The notes beneath the pieces were generated by a model. The model was given only the letters and a program-made list of their open reading frames with translations. It was not told the DNA's origin and made no database searches. Shown in pieces: positions 38,998 to 47,599 of a stretch of DNA of 64,000 bases. This DNA comes from Peiella sedimenti. Its GTDB lineage: Bacteria; Pseudomonadota; Alphaproteobacteria; Caulobacterales; Caulobacteraceae. How positions within the stretch are numbered: the stretch's first letter is position 1; every line of letters begins with the position of its first letter. Made by a program: the position numbers and the translations under genes. Where the stretch lies: contig NZ_JAUKTR010000002.1 in assembly GCF_030504955.1 (NCBI RefSeq), positions 124,001-188,000 on the forward strand, in the 5' to 3' direction.

Positions 38998-39846
38998 ATG
39001 ACCATCGGCGTATTCGATTCCGGCGTGGGCGGCCTCAGCGTGCATCGCGAGCTGGTGGCGCGCTTCCCCGGCGAAGACCTGATCTACCTGGCCGACCAGG
39101 CCCACGCCCCCTATGGCGGACGCGGCGGGGAGGAGATCGTCGATCTGACGCGGGCCGGATGCGAGCGGCTGTTCCAGGAAGGCGCCGGCCTGGTCGTCCT
39201 GGCCTGCAACACGGCCTCGGCCATAGCGCTGCGCCGCCTGCAGCAGACCTGGCTGCCGGAGTACCGCAAGAGCCAGGGTCGGCCCCTGAATGTGCTGGGC
39301 ATCATCGTGCCGACGATCGAGGCGGCCACCGGCATGCCCTGGCAGGCCGAGCCGGAGCTGGCGCCCGCCCGGTTGAAGTCCGTGGAGGTGCTGGGCGTCT
39401 TCTGCACGGCCGCAACGGCGCTCAGCCGCGTCTATGAGATCGAGATCGCCAAGCGGCGCCCGGATCTAGCCGTCTTCTCAGAAGCCTGCCCGGGGCTGGC
39501 CGGCCTCATCGAGATGGGGGCCCCGCGGGCTGAGCTGGAGGTGGTGGTCCGCGACCACGTGGAGGCGTTGCGCCGCCGCGTCGGCCGCCATCCGGACAAG
39601 GCGATCCTGGGCTGCACCCATTATGAGATCGTCGCGGACCTGTTCACCGCGGCACTCCCCGAGGGAACTCCGCTGATCCACCAGCCCACCTCGGTGGCCG
39701 ACGCCCTGGAGCGGTACTTCGAGCGCCATCCCGAGTACCTGACCGGCGGCGGGGCGCGGCGCTTCCTGACCACGGGACAGGCGGGCGTGCAGTCGGACCT
39801 GGCGGCCCAGTTCTGGGGCGAACCGCTCCAGTTCGAGGCGGCCTGA
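38998..39846 (+). CDS. murI: glutamate racemase
   Basis: A 282-residue cytosolic enzyme that interconverts L- and D-glutamate for peptidoglycan. FDSGVGGLS opens the protein (residues 6-14), and the two catalytic cysteines lie in VLACNTASA and LGCTHYE, with their expected neighbours. ATG 38998 gives the family start MTIGVFDSG; the frame is open further upstream to 38899 but that part is the promoter region divergent from the M3 peptidase gene. Length is normal. Confidence 0.95.
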   Translation: MTIGVFDSGVGGLSVHRELVARFPGEDLIYLADQAHAPYGGRGGEEIVDLTRAGCERLFQEGAGLVVLACNTASAIALRRLQQTWLPEYRKSQGRPLNVLGIIVPTIEAATGMPWQAEPELAPARLKSVEVLGVFCTAATALSRVYEIEIAKRRPDLAVFSEACPGLAGLIEMGAPRAELEVVVRDHVEALRRRVGRHPDKAILGCTHYEIVADLFTAALPEGTPLIHQPTSVADALERYFERHPEYLTGGGARRFLTTGQAGVQSDLAAQFWGEPLQFEAA

Positions 39847-39907
39847 GCGTTGACCCGTGGGCCTCTGACCAGTTGACTGCACGCTGTCGGGTCCTGGAGG
39901 AGACGAG

Positions 39908-40651
39908 ATGCGTGTCGCGTGCCTTGGCCCGAGGGGCACCTTCACCCATATGGCCGCCGAGCGCCTGTACCCAGGGGCGTCGACGGTTTTCGTTCAGACG
40001 CACGCGGATGCCGTGTTGTCGTGCGCCCGGCTCGAGACCGACGCCTTCGTCGCGGCGCTCTCCAACAGCGTGGCGGACTACATAGGGCCGACCGTCCAGG
40101 CTCTGCTTTCCGACGAGGCCCGGGGGCTGCGCATCGACCGAGGGACGGTCTCCTTGGTCAGCTTCTCGCTATATCGCCCGCCACAGGCCGGGGCCCTCAA
40201 GGTCGTCTACAGCCACCCGGCCGCCCTGGCCCAGGTCGGCGACTGGCTTCGCCGGAGCGGCGCCAGGGCGGTCGAGACGGATTCCACCGTGGCGGCGCTC
40301 GCGCTGATCGCGCTGGAAGGCGACTCCGCCACGGGGGCCGTGGGCCCCGCCGGGCTGGGGCCCGAATACGGTCTCGACGAGGTGGAGGTCCGGCTGGAGG
40401 GAGAGAGCCGGAACCAGACCCGTTTCATCGGAGGCGCGCGCGAGGCTCCGCTTGAGGAGGCCGCGCGCTATCTGGTGCGCGTCCGGGACGCTGCCGACAT
40501 CCGGGCGCGGCTGGCGGAGGTGGGAGAGGTCCATCTGGCCGGCCGAAGGGGTGAATACCGGCTGTTCGAACTGGTGGGGGGGCCAAGCCTCGCCGCGGTG
40601 CGGGCGGCTCTTGCTGACACGGGGGAGGTGATCGGCGCCTATGGATTCTGA
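39908..40651 (+). CDS. prephenate dehydratase-like protein with degenerate ACT region
   Basis: A 247-residue protein with the fold signatures of prephenate dehydratase: LGPRGTFTHMAAE (6-18), VVYSHPAALAQ (99-109), ETDSTVAAL (123-131) and NQTRFIG (169-175), which includes the Thr-Arg-Phe catalytic motif. It departs from true PheA in two ways: the usual Glu-Asn pair is replaced by Ser-Asn (LSNS, 51-54), and the C-terminal 65 residues resemble an ACT domain only at the end (VIGAYGF), lacking the Gly-Ile-Asn and Glu-Ser-Arg-Pro phenylalanine-binding motifs. It has a GGAGGAGA ribosome-binding site and overlaps the next gene by 11 bases. It may be a sensor or altered enzyme rather than a phenylalanine-pathway enzyme. 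Confidence 0.75.
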   Translation: MRVACLGPRGTFTHMAAERLYPGASTVFVQTHADAVLSCARLETDAFVAALSNSVADYIGPTVQALLSDEARGLRIDRGTVSLVSFSLYRPPQAGALKVVYSHPAALAQVGDWLRRSGARAVETDSTVAALALIALEGDSATGAVGPAGLGPEYGLDEVEVRLEGESRNQTRFIGGAREAPLEEAARYLVRVRDAADIRARLAEVGEVHLAGRRGEYRLFELVGGPSLAAVRAALADTGEVIGAYGF

Positions 40652-41375
40652 CCGCATACCGTTCCGGAGCCTGCTCGACCGGCTGCCCGAGGGGCTGAAC
40701 ATCAGCCGCCCAGGCGTGATCGGCGGCGCCGTCGCCGTGGTCGCCTTCGCCGGCTCGGCGGCGGCGACCTATCTGCAACCCCTGGAGGATACGGCCGACG
40801 GCGTGGCGCCCCAGCTGCTGGCGCTCATCGTCGGCGCCGTCGGCCTGGGGGGCCTGTTCCTCGCTGCGGAGTGGCTGCTCAATCTGGTTCGCCATCGCCG
40901 CATCCTGGGACGGTGGCTTTACGTGACCTATCCGGACCGACCCCCTCGGCCCGGCGCGGTCCCCCCGGACGGCTTCGGCTTCGGTCTGATGACGATCGGT
41001 TTCGGTTCGGCGGGCGAGGTCGATTACCGCGTCGACCTCTACCGCACCTCCGAGGACCTCTTGGCGGCGGCGGACGGGTCCGGCGCGGGAGAGGCCGCCC
41101 TTGGATCCGCATGCAGCGAGGCCGCCCGCTATCTCGAGACCCAAGACGCGCTGCGCCTCATCTATTTCGCCACCTTCGTGTCGCGCGACGCCGCCGACCG
41201 CCAGGGCAAGCTGGAACTCGCGGTCGATGGCGGCGGGAAGCTGACAGGCCGCTGGGTCAGCGATGTGAACAAGAGCGTCCTGTCTTCCGGCGTCATGATC
41301 GCCGCCCGGCGGCGCGACTTCGCGGCGACGCTGGCTCAGGCGAAAAGCGCCGCGGCCGCGGCCTGGGCCGACTAG
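40641..41375 (+). CDS. two-helix membrane protein with C-terminal beta-rich domain (S-2TMbeta-like)
   Basis: A 244-residue protein of unknown function. Two transmembrane helices (about 24-45 and 57-82) are followed by a cytoplasmic beta-rich domain: LGRWLYVTYPD (89-99), FGFGLMTIGFGSAGEVDYRV (112-131), LRLIYFATFV (171-180), GKLELAVDGGGKLTGRW (189-205) and SGVMIAARR (216-224). Strand pattern and Gly-x-Trp starts recall the S-2TMbeta effectors of CBASS immunity (Cap15), but no nucleotidyltransferase is nearby and the similarity is by eye. It overlaps the prephenate-dehydratase-like gene by 11 bases, so the two are translationally coupled, and its stop overlaps that of ahpD by three. Confidence 0.7.
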   Translation: MDSDRIPFRSLLDRLPEGLNISRPGVIGGAVAVVAFAGSAAATYLQPLEDTADGVAPQLLALIVGAVGLGGLFLAAEWLLNLVRHRRILGRWLYVTYPDRPPRPGAVPPDGFGFGLMTIGFGSAGEVDYRVDLYRTSEDLLAAADGSGAGEAALGSACSEAARYLETQDALRLIYFATFVSRDAADRQGKLELAVDGGGKLTGRWVSDVNKSVLSSGVMIAARRRDFAATLAQAKSAAAAAWAD

Positions 41376-41899
41376 CGCGCGCTTTCGGCGGCGATGACCC
41401 GGCTGACGGCGTTGACCACCGCGCCGATGCGCAGGGCCGCCTGGACCTGGACGTTGGTCAGGCCGTGCTTGCGCACCTCGGCCTCGTGCGAGTCCAGACA
41501 GGCGCCGCAGCCGTTGATGGCCGACACCGCCAGCGACCACAGCTCGAAGTCGGCCTTGGGCGCCCCGGGGGACCCCAGGATGTTCATGCGCAGCTTGGCC
41601 GGCAGGGTGCGGTACTCGGCGTTGTGCATCAGGTGCAGCGCCCGGTAGTAGACGTTGTTCATGCCCATGATGGCGGCGGCGGCGCGGGCCGCGTTGGCGG
41701 CGTCCTCGGTCATCTGGGCGGCGGCGGCGGCCTCGATCTGGCGCACCACCTCAGGCGTGCCCACCGCGTGGGCCGAGGCCAGGAAGCAGCCCCACTTCTG
41801 CTGGTCGCTCAGCACCGCCTCGGCGGCCAGCGAGGACAGGTTCAGCGACAGATCCTTGGCATAGGCGGGCAGAGCCTCGCGCAGGGCGTCGAGGGACAT
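41372..41899 (-). CDS. ahpD: alkylhydroperoxidase AhpD
   Basis: A 175-residue member of the carboxymuconolactone decarboxylase fold with the AhpD active site GCGACLDSHEAEVRKHG, holding Cys-x-x-Cys-x-x-x-His. AhpD reduces its partner peroxiredoxin AhpC, linking it to dihydrolipoamide. It lies 82 bases downstream of ahpC on the same strand and is likely co-transcribed under OxyR. Length and an MSLDALREALPAYAKDL start are typical. The neighbouring AhpC has the Cys-Pro-Cys tail of AhpD-dependent enzymes, and no AhpF flavoprotein is seen here. Confidence 0.93.
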   Translation of the reverse strand: MSLDALREALPAYAKDLSLNLSSLAAEAVLSDQQKWGCFLASAHAVGTPEVVRQIEAAAAAQMTEDAANAARAAAAIMGMNNVYYRALHLMHNAEYRTLPAKLRMNILGSPGAPKADFELWSLAVSAINGCGACLDSHEAEVRKHGLTNVQVQAALRIGAVVNAVSRVIAAESAR

Positions 41900-41981
41900 G
41901 GGACTCTCCTGGAAATTTCGAGTTCAGAAAAGCGGCCGGGAGCGGAGAGGGGCCGCCCCCGGCCGGTCGACGGTGGCGTGA

Positions 41982-42536
41982 TCAGGCCGCCAGCGTCTCG
42001 CCGCCCACCGGGCGGTTGCAAGGGCACAGCTCGTCCGTCTGCAGCGCGTCGACGACACGCAGGGTGTCGGCCGGCGCACGGCCCACGTTCAGGTTGGTGA
42101 CGTAGACGTGCTGCACCACGTTGTGCGGGTCGACCACGAAGGTGGCGCGCAGGGCGACGCCCTCTTCCTCGTCCAGCACGCCGAGCGCGCGGGCGAAACG
42201 GCCGCCGTTGTCGGCGAAGGACCAGATCGGCAGCTTGTTCAGGTCGGCGTGGTCACGCCGCCAGGCCAGCTTGGAGAACTCGTTGTCGGTCGAGCCGCCC
42301 AGGACCACCGTGTCGCGGTCCTCGAAGTCCTTGGCCAGGCGGCCGAACTCGGCGATCTCGGTCGGGCACACGAAGGTGAAGTCCTTCGGGTAGAAGAAGA
42401 TGACCTTCCACTTGCCCTCGAAGCTGTCGTTGGTGATGGTTTCGAAGGCGCTCTGGCCGTTCTCTTCATGGCTGTTGAAGCCGGGCTTCACGCCCACGAT
42501 CTTGAAGTTGGGTAGCTTTTCACCGACGCCGAGCAT
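41982..42536 (-). CDS. ahpC: peroxiredoxin AhpC
   Basis: A 184-residue 2-Cys peroxiredoxin that reduces hydrogen peroxide, organic peroxides and peroxynitrite. The peroxidatic Cys is in KDFTFVCPTEIAEF (C57). The C-terminal LCPCNRPVGG holds two cysteines (171, 173), the arrangement described for mycobacterial AhpC, which is reduced by AhpD. Divergent to oxyR and followed by ahpD. The ribosome-binding site is CAGGAGAT. Its promoter region is the probable OxyR target. Confidence 0.95.
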   Translation of the reverse strand: MLGVGEKLPNFKIVGVKPGFNSHEENGQSAFETITNDSFEGKWKVIFFYPKDFTFVCPTEIAEFGRLAKDFEDRDTVVLGGSTDNEFSKLAWRRDHADLNKLPIWSFADNGGRFARALGVLDEEEGVALRATFVVDPHNVVQHVYVTNLNVGRAPADTLRVVDALQTDELCPCNRPVGGETLAA

Positions 42537-42632
42537 GGCCTGATCTCCTGTTCGAGAAACGAGTTGGACGCGCGGCCGGGGCAGCCCCGATCACCGTCGA
42601 GACATCAGATAGGCGGCCGCCCCTCAGAAATC

Positions 42633-42642
42633 CAATCGATTG
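42633..42642. promoter_or_regulatory. palindrome in the ahpC-oxyR divergent promoter
   Basis: CAATCGATTG is a perfect 10-base palindrome in an AT-rich patch of the 144-base interval. LysR proteins bind interrupted palindromes in such divergent promoters. It does not match the E. coli OxyR consensus spacing, so assignment is by location only. Confidence 0.3.
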
Positions 42643-42680
42643 TTGTTGGTTTCAGCATAACTACAGATTATTTTACGGCC

Positions 42681-43586
42681 ATGCTCCCGACCTTGCGCCA
42701 GCTCCAGTATCTGAAACTGCTCGCCGAGCACGGCTCGTTCAGCCGCGCGGCCGAAGCCGCCCATGTCAGCCAGCCCGCCCTGTCGGCCGGGATCCAGGAG
42801 CTGGAGCGGACCCTCGGCGCTCCGGTGGTGGAGCGCAGCCGCACCCAGGTCATCCTGACGCCCGTGGGGGAGGAGGCCGTGCGCCGCGCCACCGAGGTGC
42901 TGGCGGGCGCCGAGGATCTGGTCGAGGCGGCGCGCTCGGCGGGCAAGCCGCTGTCGGGACGGTTTCGCCTGGGCGTGATCCCGACCATCGCGCCGTTCCT
43001 CTTGCCGCGCGTGCTGCCGGTGCTGCGGCGGCGGCACCCGGACCTGCGGCTCTATCTGAAGGAGGACCTGACCCCGCGCCTGGTCTCGGCCCTCAAGGCG
43101 GGAGCGCTGGACGCCGCCGTCATCGCCCTGCCCTACGATCTGACAGGGCTGGCGGTCGCCCCCATGGGCCAGGACGAAATCCTGGCCGCCGCTCCGGCGG
43201 GTCACCGACTGGCGGGCGGAGCGGCGATCGACCCCAGGGAGCTGGCGCGCGACGACCTGATCCTGCTGGAGGACGGCCATTGCCTGCGCGATCACGCCCT
43301 GGCGGCCTGCAATCTCGAGGCGCCCAAGGGCGAGGACGTCTTCGCCGCCACTAGCCTGCATACCCTGATGCAGATGGTGGGTTCAGGCCTGGGCGTCAGC
43401 TTCGTGCCGAGGATGGCGGTTGAGGCGGGTCTCGCCGACGACGAGCGCGTGGCCGTCCGCCCCCTGTCGGCCAAGGCGCCCGTGCGCGAGATCGTCGTGG
43501 CCTGGCGCGCCGGCTCATCCCGCGCGGCCGAGGGCCGCATGCTGGCCGAGCTGATGCGCGAGACGACCACCCCGCTCGTGGCCTAG
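42681..43586 (+). CDS. oxyR: hydrogen-peroxide-sensing LysR-type regulator OxyR
   Basis: A 301-residue LysR-type activator. N-terminal winged helix: LRQLQYLKLLAEHGSFSRAA, AAHVSQPALSAGIQELE. The regulatory domain holds LLEDGHCLRDHALAAC, with the two peroxide-sensing cysteines spaced as in E. coli OxyR (Cys199 and Cys208 equivalents). This and the divergent ahpC-ahpD give high confidence. Start ATG 42681 follows the family (MLPTLRQLQYL); the longer frame from 42564 overlaps the promoter. Confidence 0.94.
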   Translation: MLPTLRQLQYLKLLAEHGSFSRAAEAAHVSQPALSAGIQELERTLGAPVVERSRTQVILTPVGEEAVRRATEVLAGAEDLVEAARSAGKPLSGRFRLGVIPTIAPFLLPRVLPVLRRRHPDLRLYLKEDLTPRLVSALKAGALDAAVIALPYDLTGLAVAPMGQDEILAAAPAGHRLAGGAAIDPRELARDDLILLEDGHCLRDHALAACNLEAPKGEDVFAATSLHTLMQMVGSGLGVSFVPRMAVEAGLADDERVAVRPLSAKAPVREIVVAWRAGSSRAAEGRMLAELMRETTTPLVA

Positions 43587-43653
43587 GATGTTCAGCCGTC
43601 GTTCAGAACGGCCGCGCTTTATCGGGCATCGCTGTATTTATGGGGATCGCCAC

Positions 43654-44175
43654 ATGTCTCGCATCGCCGCCGCCACGTTCGCGGCCCTCACGCTCTGCGC
43701 CTGCGCGCCCGTGGTCGCGGGCGGCCCGCCGATGGCGCTAGACCCGGCCCTGCGGGATCAGGCGCGCCTGGGGACCATCACCATGTCCAGCGACTGGCTG
43801 ATGGCCGAGGACGACTTCTCCGACACCTTCACCGACGAGGTGGGCGAGGAGCTGCGCCGCTGCATGACCGGCGACCGCACCCTGAACCTGCGCCTGCATG
43901 TGGATGATCTGGACCGCGCCGGGCGCCTGGAGACCGTGGTGCGGGGCGATGGCATGCACACCCTGGCCGCCACCGCCGAGTTCGTCGATCCCCAGACGCG
44001 GCAGGTCGTCGGCCGCTACCCGATCCGGGTCGCCACCCAGGCGGGCGGCGCCGTCCCGGCCCTGTTGGGCGACCGGCAGATGATGGTTTCCGAGGAGTAC
44101 GGCCGCGCCCTGTGCGAAGAGGCCTTCGGCCGCAATCCGCGCCGGTCCGGCCCGTGGAACGCCACGCGGGGGTGA
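43654..44175 (+). CDS. hypothetical lipoprotein
   Basis: A 173-residue predicted lipoprotein with signal MSRIAAATFAALTLCAC and lipobox LCAC. No family is recognised. The mature part has the pattern MSSDWLMAEDDFSDTFTDEVGEELRRC, then LNLRLHVDDLDRAGRLETVV and PQTRQVVGRYPIRVAT, which suggests an alpha/beta periplasmic domain such as those in DUF-type lipoproteins of Caulobacterales. It is transcribed in the same direction as oxyR but separated by 67 bases. Its stop directly abuts the stop of the convergent DUF1993 gene. Confidence 0.75.
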   Translation: MSRIAAATFAALTLCACAPVVAGGPPMALDPALRDQARLGTITMSSDWLMAEDDFSDTFTDEVGEELRRCMTGDRTLNLRLHVDDLDRAGRLETVVRGDGMHTLAATAEFVDPQTRQVVGRYPIRVATQAGGAVPALLGDRQMMVSEEYGRALCEEAFGRNPRRSGPWNATRG

Positions 44176-44667
44176 TCAGACCAGGGCGATCTGGCCCAGG
44201 AAGTCGCGCTTGCCGATCTCCACGCCCTCGCGGCGCAGGAGGGCATAGGCCATGCTCAGGTGGAAGTAGAAGTTGGGCAGGGCGAAACTGGACAGATAGC
44301 CCCAGCCCTCGAAGTTCAGCGTCAGGCTGGGCAGGGTCATCGAGACGGCCCGGGTTTCGGCGCCTTCCAGCTGTTCGGGCCGGATACTCTCAAGGAAATC
44401 GATGGTCAGCTTCAGCGTGGCGCGTAGGTCGTCCAGGCTTGCCTCGTCGTCGGCCGTGCGCGGCCATTCCACGCCGGCCAGCCGCGCCACGCAGGCCCGG
44501 GCCGAGAAACAGGCCATCTGCACCTGGGCCTTGAAGGGCCGCATGTCCTCGATGAGCGTCAGGTCGAGCAGGCGCTCGCCCAGCGGCTCGGCCTTGTCGA
44601 GCAGGCCCGACAGGCTGTTCAGCCCGCGCAGGAAAAGCGGCACGGACGCTTCGTACATGGTCGGCAT
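44176..44667 (-). CDS. DUF1993 family protein
   Basis: A 163-residue soluble protein of the DUF1993 family, a DinB-like helical bundle of unknown function. Conserved features seen are SVPLFLRGLNSLSGLLDKAE near the start, FKAQVQMACFSARACVARLAG, LPNFYFHLSMAYALLRREG with the conserved Phe and His near the end, and GKRDFLG at the C-terminus. ATG 44667 gives the family start MPTMYEAS; an ATG at 44658 is possible. It lies downstream of acnA in the same orientation but beyond a probable terminator. Confidence 0.85.
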   Translation of the reverse strand: MPTMYEASVPLFLRGLNSLSGLLDKAEPLGERLLDLTLIEDMRPFKAQVQMACFSARACVARLAGVEWPRTADDEASLDDLRATLKLTIDFLESIRPEQLEGAETRAVSMTLPSLTLNFEGWGYLSSFALPNFYFHLSMAYALLRREGVEIGKRDFLGQIALV

Positions 44668-44707
44668 GGCCGCCTCCTCCGCGATTGAATCTGGCTGGAA
44701 ACGAAGA

Positions 44708-44729
44708 AGGGCGGACCGAAGCCCGCCCT
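44708..44729 (-). terminator. terminator of acnA
   Basis: AGGGCGG and CCGCCCT arms (7 base pairs) enclose an 8-base loop, 9 bases beyond the acnA stop. In the minus direction the stem is followed by TCTTCGTTTCC, a moderately T-rich tail. It probably ends most acnA transcripts before the DUF1993 gene. Confidence 0.65.
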
Positions 44730-44738
44730 CCTGGTCTG

Positions 44739-47438
44739 TCAGTCGCCCCGCGCCAGGTTGCGCAGCACGAAGGGCAGCACCCCGCCCGAGCGGAAGTATT
44801 CCATCTCGGTCTCGGTATCGATGCGGCAGCGCACCGGGAAGCGGGCCATCTTGCCGTCCGACGGGCGGAACAGCTCGACCCACAGCTCCTGGCGCGGCTT
44901 GAGCTTGCCGATGTTGGCGTCGGACAGGCCGCGAATGGTGACGATCTCCTCGCCGGTCAGGCCCAGCTTGGTCCAGCCCTCCACCTTGAACTGCAGCGGC
45001 ACGACCCCCATCCCGACCAGGTTGGAACGGTGGATGCGCTCGTAGCTCTCGGCGATCACCGCGCGCACGCCCAGAAGGCGCGTGCCCTTGGCCGCCCAGT
45101 CGCGCGACGATCCGGTGCCGTACTCCTTGCCCGCGAACACAACCAGCGGACGCCCTTCGGATTGGTAGCGCATGGCCGCGTCGTAGATCGACATGACCTC
45201 GCCGGACGGGAAGTGCTTGGTCACGCCGCCTTCGATCTCGGGCGTGATCTTGTTGCGGATGCGGATGTTGGCGAAGGTGCCCCGCATCATCACTTCGTGG
45301 TTGCCGCGGCGCGCGCCGTAGGAGTTGAACTCGGTGACCGGCACCTGGCGCTCGGACAGATACTTGCCCGCCGGGCTGGTGGTCTTGATCGAGCCGGCCG
45401 GGCTGATGTGGTCGGTGGTGATGCTGTCGCCGAACACGCCCAGCACCCGCGCCTCGATGATGTCCTCGACGGGCCTGGGCTCCATCGACAGACCCTCGAA
45501 GTAGGGCGGGTTGCGCACATAGGTGGAGGTATCGTCCCAGGCGTAGGTCTGGCCGCCTTCGACCTTGATCTGCTGCCAGTGCTTGTCGCCCTTGAAGACG
45601 TCCTTGTAGCGCTTGGCGAACATCTCGGCGGTGACCGCCTTGCGCTGCACTTCGGCCACCTCGGCCGAGGTCGGCCAGATGTCCTTCAGGAAGACGTCCT
45701 TGCCCTTCTTGTCCTGGCCGATGGGCTGGGTCGACAGGTTCAGGCGCATGGACCCGGCGATGGCGTAGGCCACCACCAGCGGCGGGCTGGCCAGGTAGTT
45801 GGCGCGCACGTCCGGGTTCACCCGACCTTCGAAGTTGCGGTTGCCGGACAGCACGCTGCAGGCCACCAGGTCGCCCGCGTTCACCGCCGCCGACACCGCC
45901 TCGGGCAGGGGTCCCGAGTTGCCGATGCAGGTGGTGCAGCCATAGCCCACCAGGTTGAAGCCCATGGCGTCCAGATCGTCCTGCAGGCCCGAGGCCTCCA
46001 GATAGTCCGTCACCACCTGGGAGCCGGGGGCCAGCGAGGTCTTGACCCACGGCTTCACCGTCAGGCCCAGCTCGCGCGCCTTCTTGGCCACCAGGCCCGC
46101 GGCGATCATCACCGAAGGGTTGGAGGTGTTGGTGCAGCTGGTGATGGCGGCGATGACCACGTCGCCGTCGCCCAGGTCGTACTTTTCGCCCTCGACCGGC
46201 ACGCGGGCGGCCTCCGCCGGGCGACCGAAGACATCCGAGAGGGCGGCGTTGAACTCGGCGGCGGCTTCCGTCAGCAGCACGCGGTCCTGGGGCCGCTTGG
46301 GGCCGGCCAGGGAGGGCTGCACCTCGGACAGGTCCAGCTCAAGCAGGTCGCTAAACTCAGGGGCCTCGCCCTCGCCGTCGTCCCACAGGCCCTGCGCCTT
46401 GGCGTAGGCTTCGACCAGGGCTACGCGCGCCTTGTCCCGACCGGTGGCCGTCAGATAGTCGATGGTGGCTCGGCTGATGGGGAAGAAGCCGCAGGTGGCG
46501 CCGTACTCCGGGGCCATGTTGGCGATGGTGGCCTGGTCCTCGATGGTCAGATGGGCCAGGGCCGGGCCGAAGAACTCCACGAACTTGCCCACCACGCCCT
46601 TCTTGCGCAGCATCTGGGTGACGGTCAGCACCAGGTCGGTGGCGGTCGCGCCCTCGGGCAGGCGGCCGGTCAGCTTGAAGCCCACCACCTCGGGGATCAG
46701 CATGGGGATCGGCTGACCCAGCATGGCCGCCTCGGCCTCGATGCCGCCCACGCCCCAGCCCAGGACCGACAGGCCGTTGATCATGGTGGTGTGGCTGTCG
46801 GTGCCGACCACGGTGTCAGGATAGGCGACGGTGGCCTTGCCCTCGGCGGCGGTCCAGACGGTCTGGGCCAAATGCTCCAGATTGACCTGGTGGCAGATGC
46901 CCGTGCCGGGCGGCACCACGCGGAAGTTATTGAAGGCCGACGAGCCCCAGCGCAGGAAGCGGTAGCGCTCGATGTTGCGCTCGTACTCGCGGTCCACGTT
47001 GCGCTTGAAGGCCGAGTCGGTGCCGAAGTGGTCCACCATCACCGAGTGGTCGATGACCAGATCCACCGGGTTCAGCGGATTGATCTTCTCGGGGTCGGCG
47101 CCCAGGGCCGCCATGGCGTCTCGCATGGCCGCCAGGTCCACCACCGCCGGCACGCCGGTGAAGTCCTGCATCAGCACCCGGGCCGGGCGGAAGCTGATCT
47201 CGTGCTCGACCTTGCCCTTGTTCTCAAGCCAGGCGGCGACGGCGTCGACGTCCTCGCGCTTGACGGAGACGCCGTCCTCGTGGCGCAGCAGGTTCTCCAG
47301 CAGCACCTTCATGGAGCGCGGCAGGCGCGAGACGCCGGAAAGACCGGCTTCCTCGGCGGCGGCGAGGCTGTAATAGACGTACTTCTTGCGCCCGACGGAA
47401 AGGTCCCGGCGGGTGGAAAGGCTGTCGATGGACGGCAT
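44739..47438 (-). CDS. acnA: aconitate hydratase A
   Basis: An 899-residue aconitase of the AcnA/IRP type, converting citrate to isocitrate in the TCA cycle. The [4Fe-4S] ligands are in [15 protein letters not shown] and [11 protein letters not shown]. Active-site segments [28 protein letters not shown] and the swivel domain are intact. ATG 47438 ([10 protein letters not shown]) is preferred over a frame extending to 47495. It is divergent from the cytochrome c maturation genes, with about 160 bases between. Confidence 0.96.
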   Translation of the reverse strand: MPSIDSLSTRRDLSVGRKKYVYYSLAAAEEAGLSGVSRLPRSMKVLLENLLRHEDGVSVKREDVDAVAAWLENKGKVEHEISFRPARVLMQDFTGVPAVVDLAAMRDAMAALGADPEKINPLNPVDLVIDHSVMVDHFGTDSAFKRNVDREYERNIERYRFLRWGSSAFNNFRVVPPGTGICHQVNLEHLAQTVWTAAEGKATVAYPDTVVGTDSHTTMINGLSVLGWGVGGIEAEAAMLGQPIPMLIPEVVGFKLTGRLPEGATATDLVLTVTQMLRKKGVVGKFVEFFGPALAHLTIEDQATIANMAPEYGATCGFFPISRATIDYLTATGRDKARVALVEAYAKAQGLWDDGEGEAPEFSDLLELDLSEVQPSLAGPKRPQDRVLLTEAAAEFNAALSDVFGRPAEAARVPVEGEKYDLGDGDVVIAAITSCTNTSNPSVMIAAGLVAKKARELGLTVKPWVKTSLAPGSQVVTDYLEASGLQDDLDAMGFNLVGYGCTTCIGNSGPLPEAVSAAVNAGDLVACSVLSGNRNFEGRVNPDVRANYLASPPLVVAYAIAGSMRLNLSTQPIGQDKKGKDVFLKDIWPTSAEVAEVQRKAVTAEMFAKRYKDVFKGDKHWQQIKVEGGQTYAWDDTSTYVRNPPYFEGLSMEPRPVEDIIEARVLGVFGDSITTDHISPAGSIKTTSPAGKYLSERQVPVTEFNSYGARRGNHEVMMRGTFANIRIRNKITPEIEGGVTKHFPSGEVMSIYDAAMRYQSEGRPLVVFAGKEYGTGSSRDWAAKGTRLLGVRAVIAESYERIHRSNLVGMGVVPLQFKVEGWTKLGLTGEEIVTIRGLSDANIGKLKPRQELWVELFRPSDGKMARFPVRCRIDTETEMEYFRSGGVLPFVLRNLARGD

Positions 47439-47599
47439 GGAGTGTTCCTTCTGGTCGTAGCCGCCCGACAATCCGGTTGCGGGATCGCGCGTCACGCGGG
47501 GCTCACAGGGCGCCCGCGCACGCGGCGGTCGCCCGCTGCGGCTGGCCGCTTCATACGCGCGCAGGGCGCCTGCGTCGAGACGCCGCGCGGGGCGTGCAC

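Noticed and set aside
39908..40651. Standard phenylalanine biosynthesis gene pheA
   Set aside because: Missing Glu of the Glu-Asn motif and loss of ACT phenylalanine-binding motifs make a plain pheA label unsafe.
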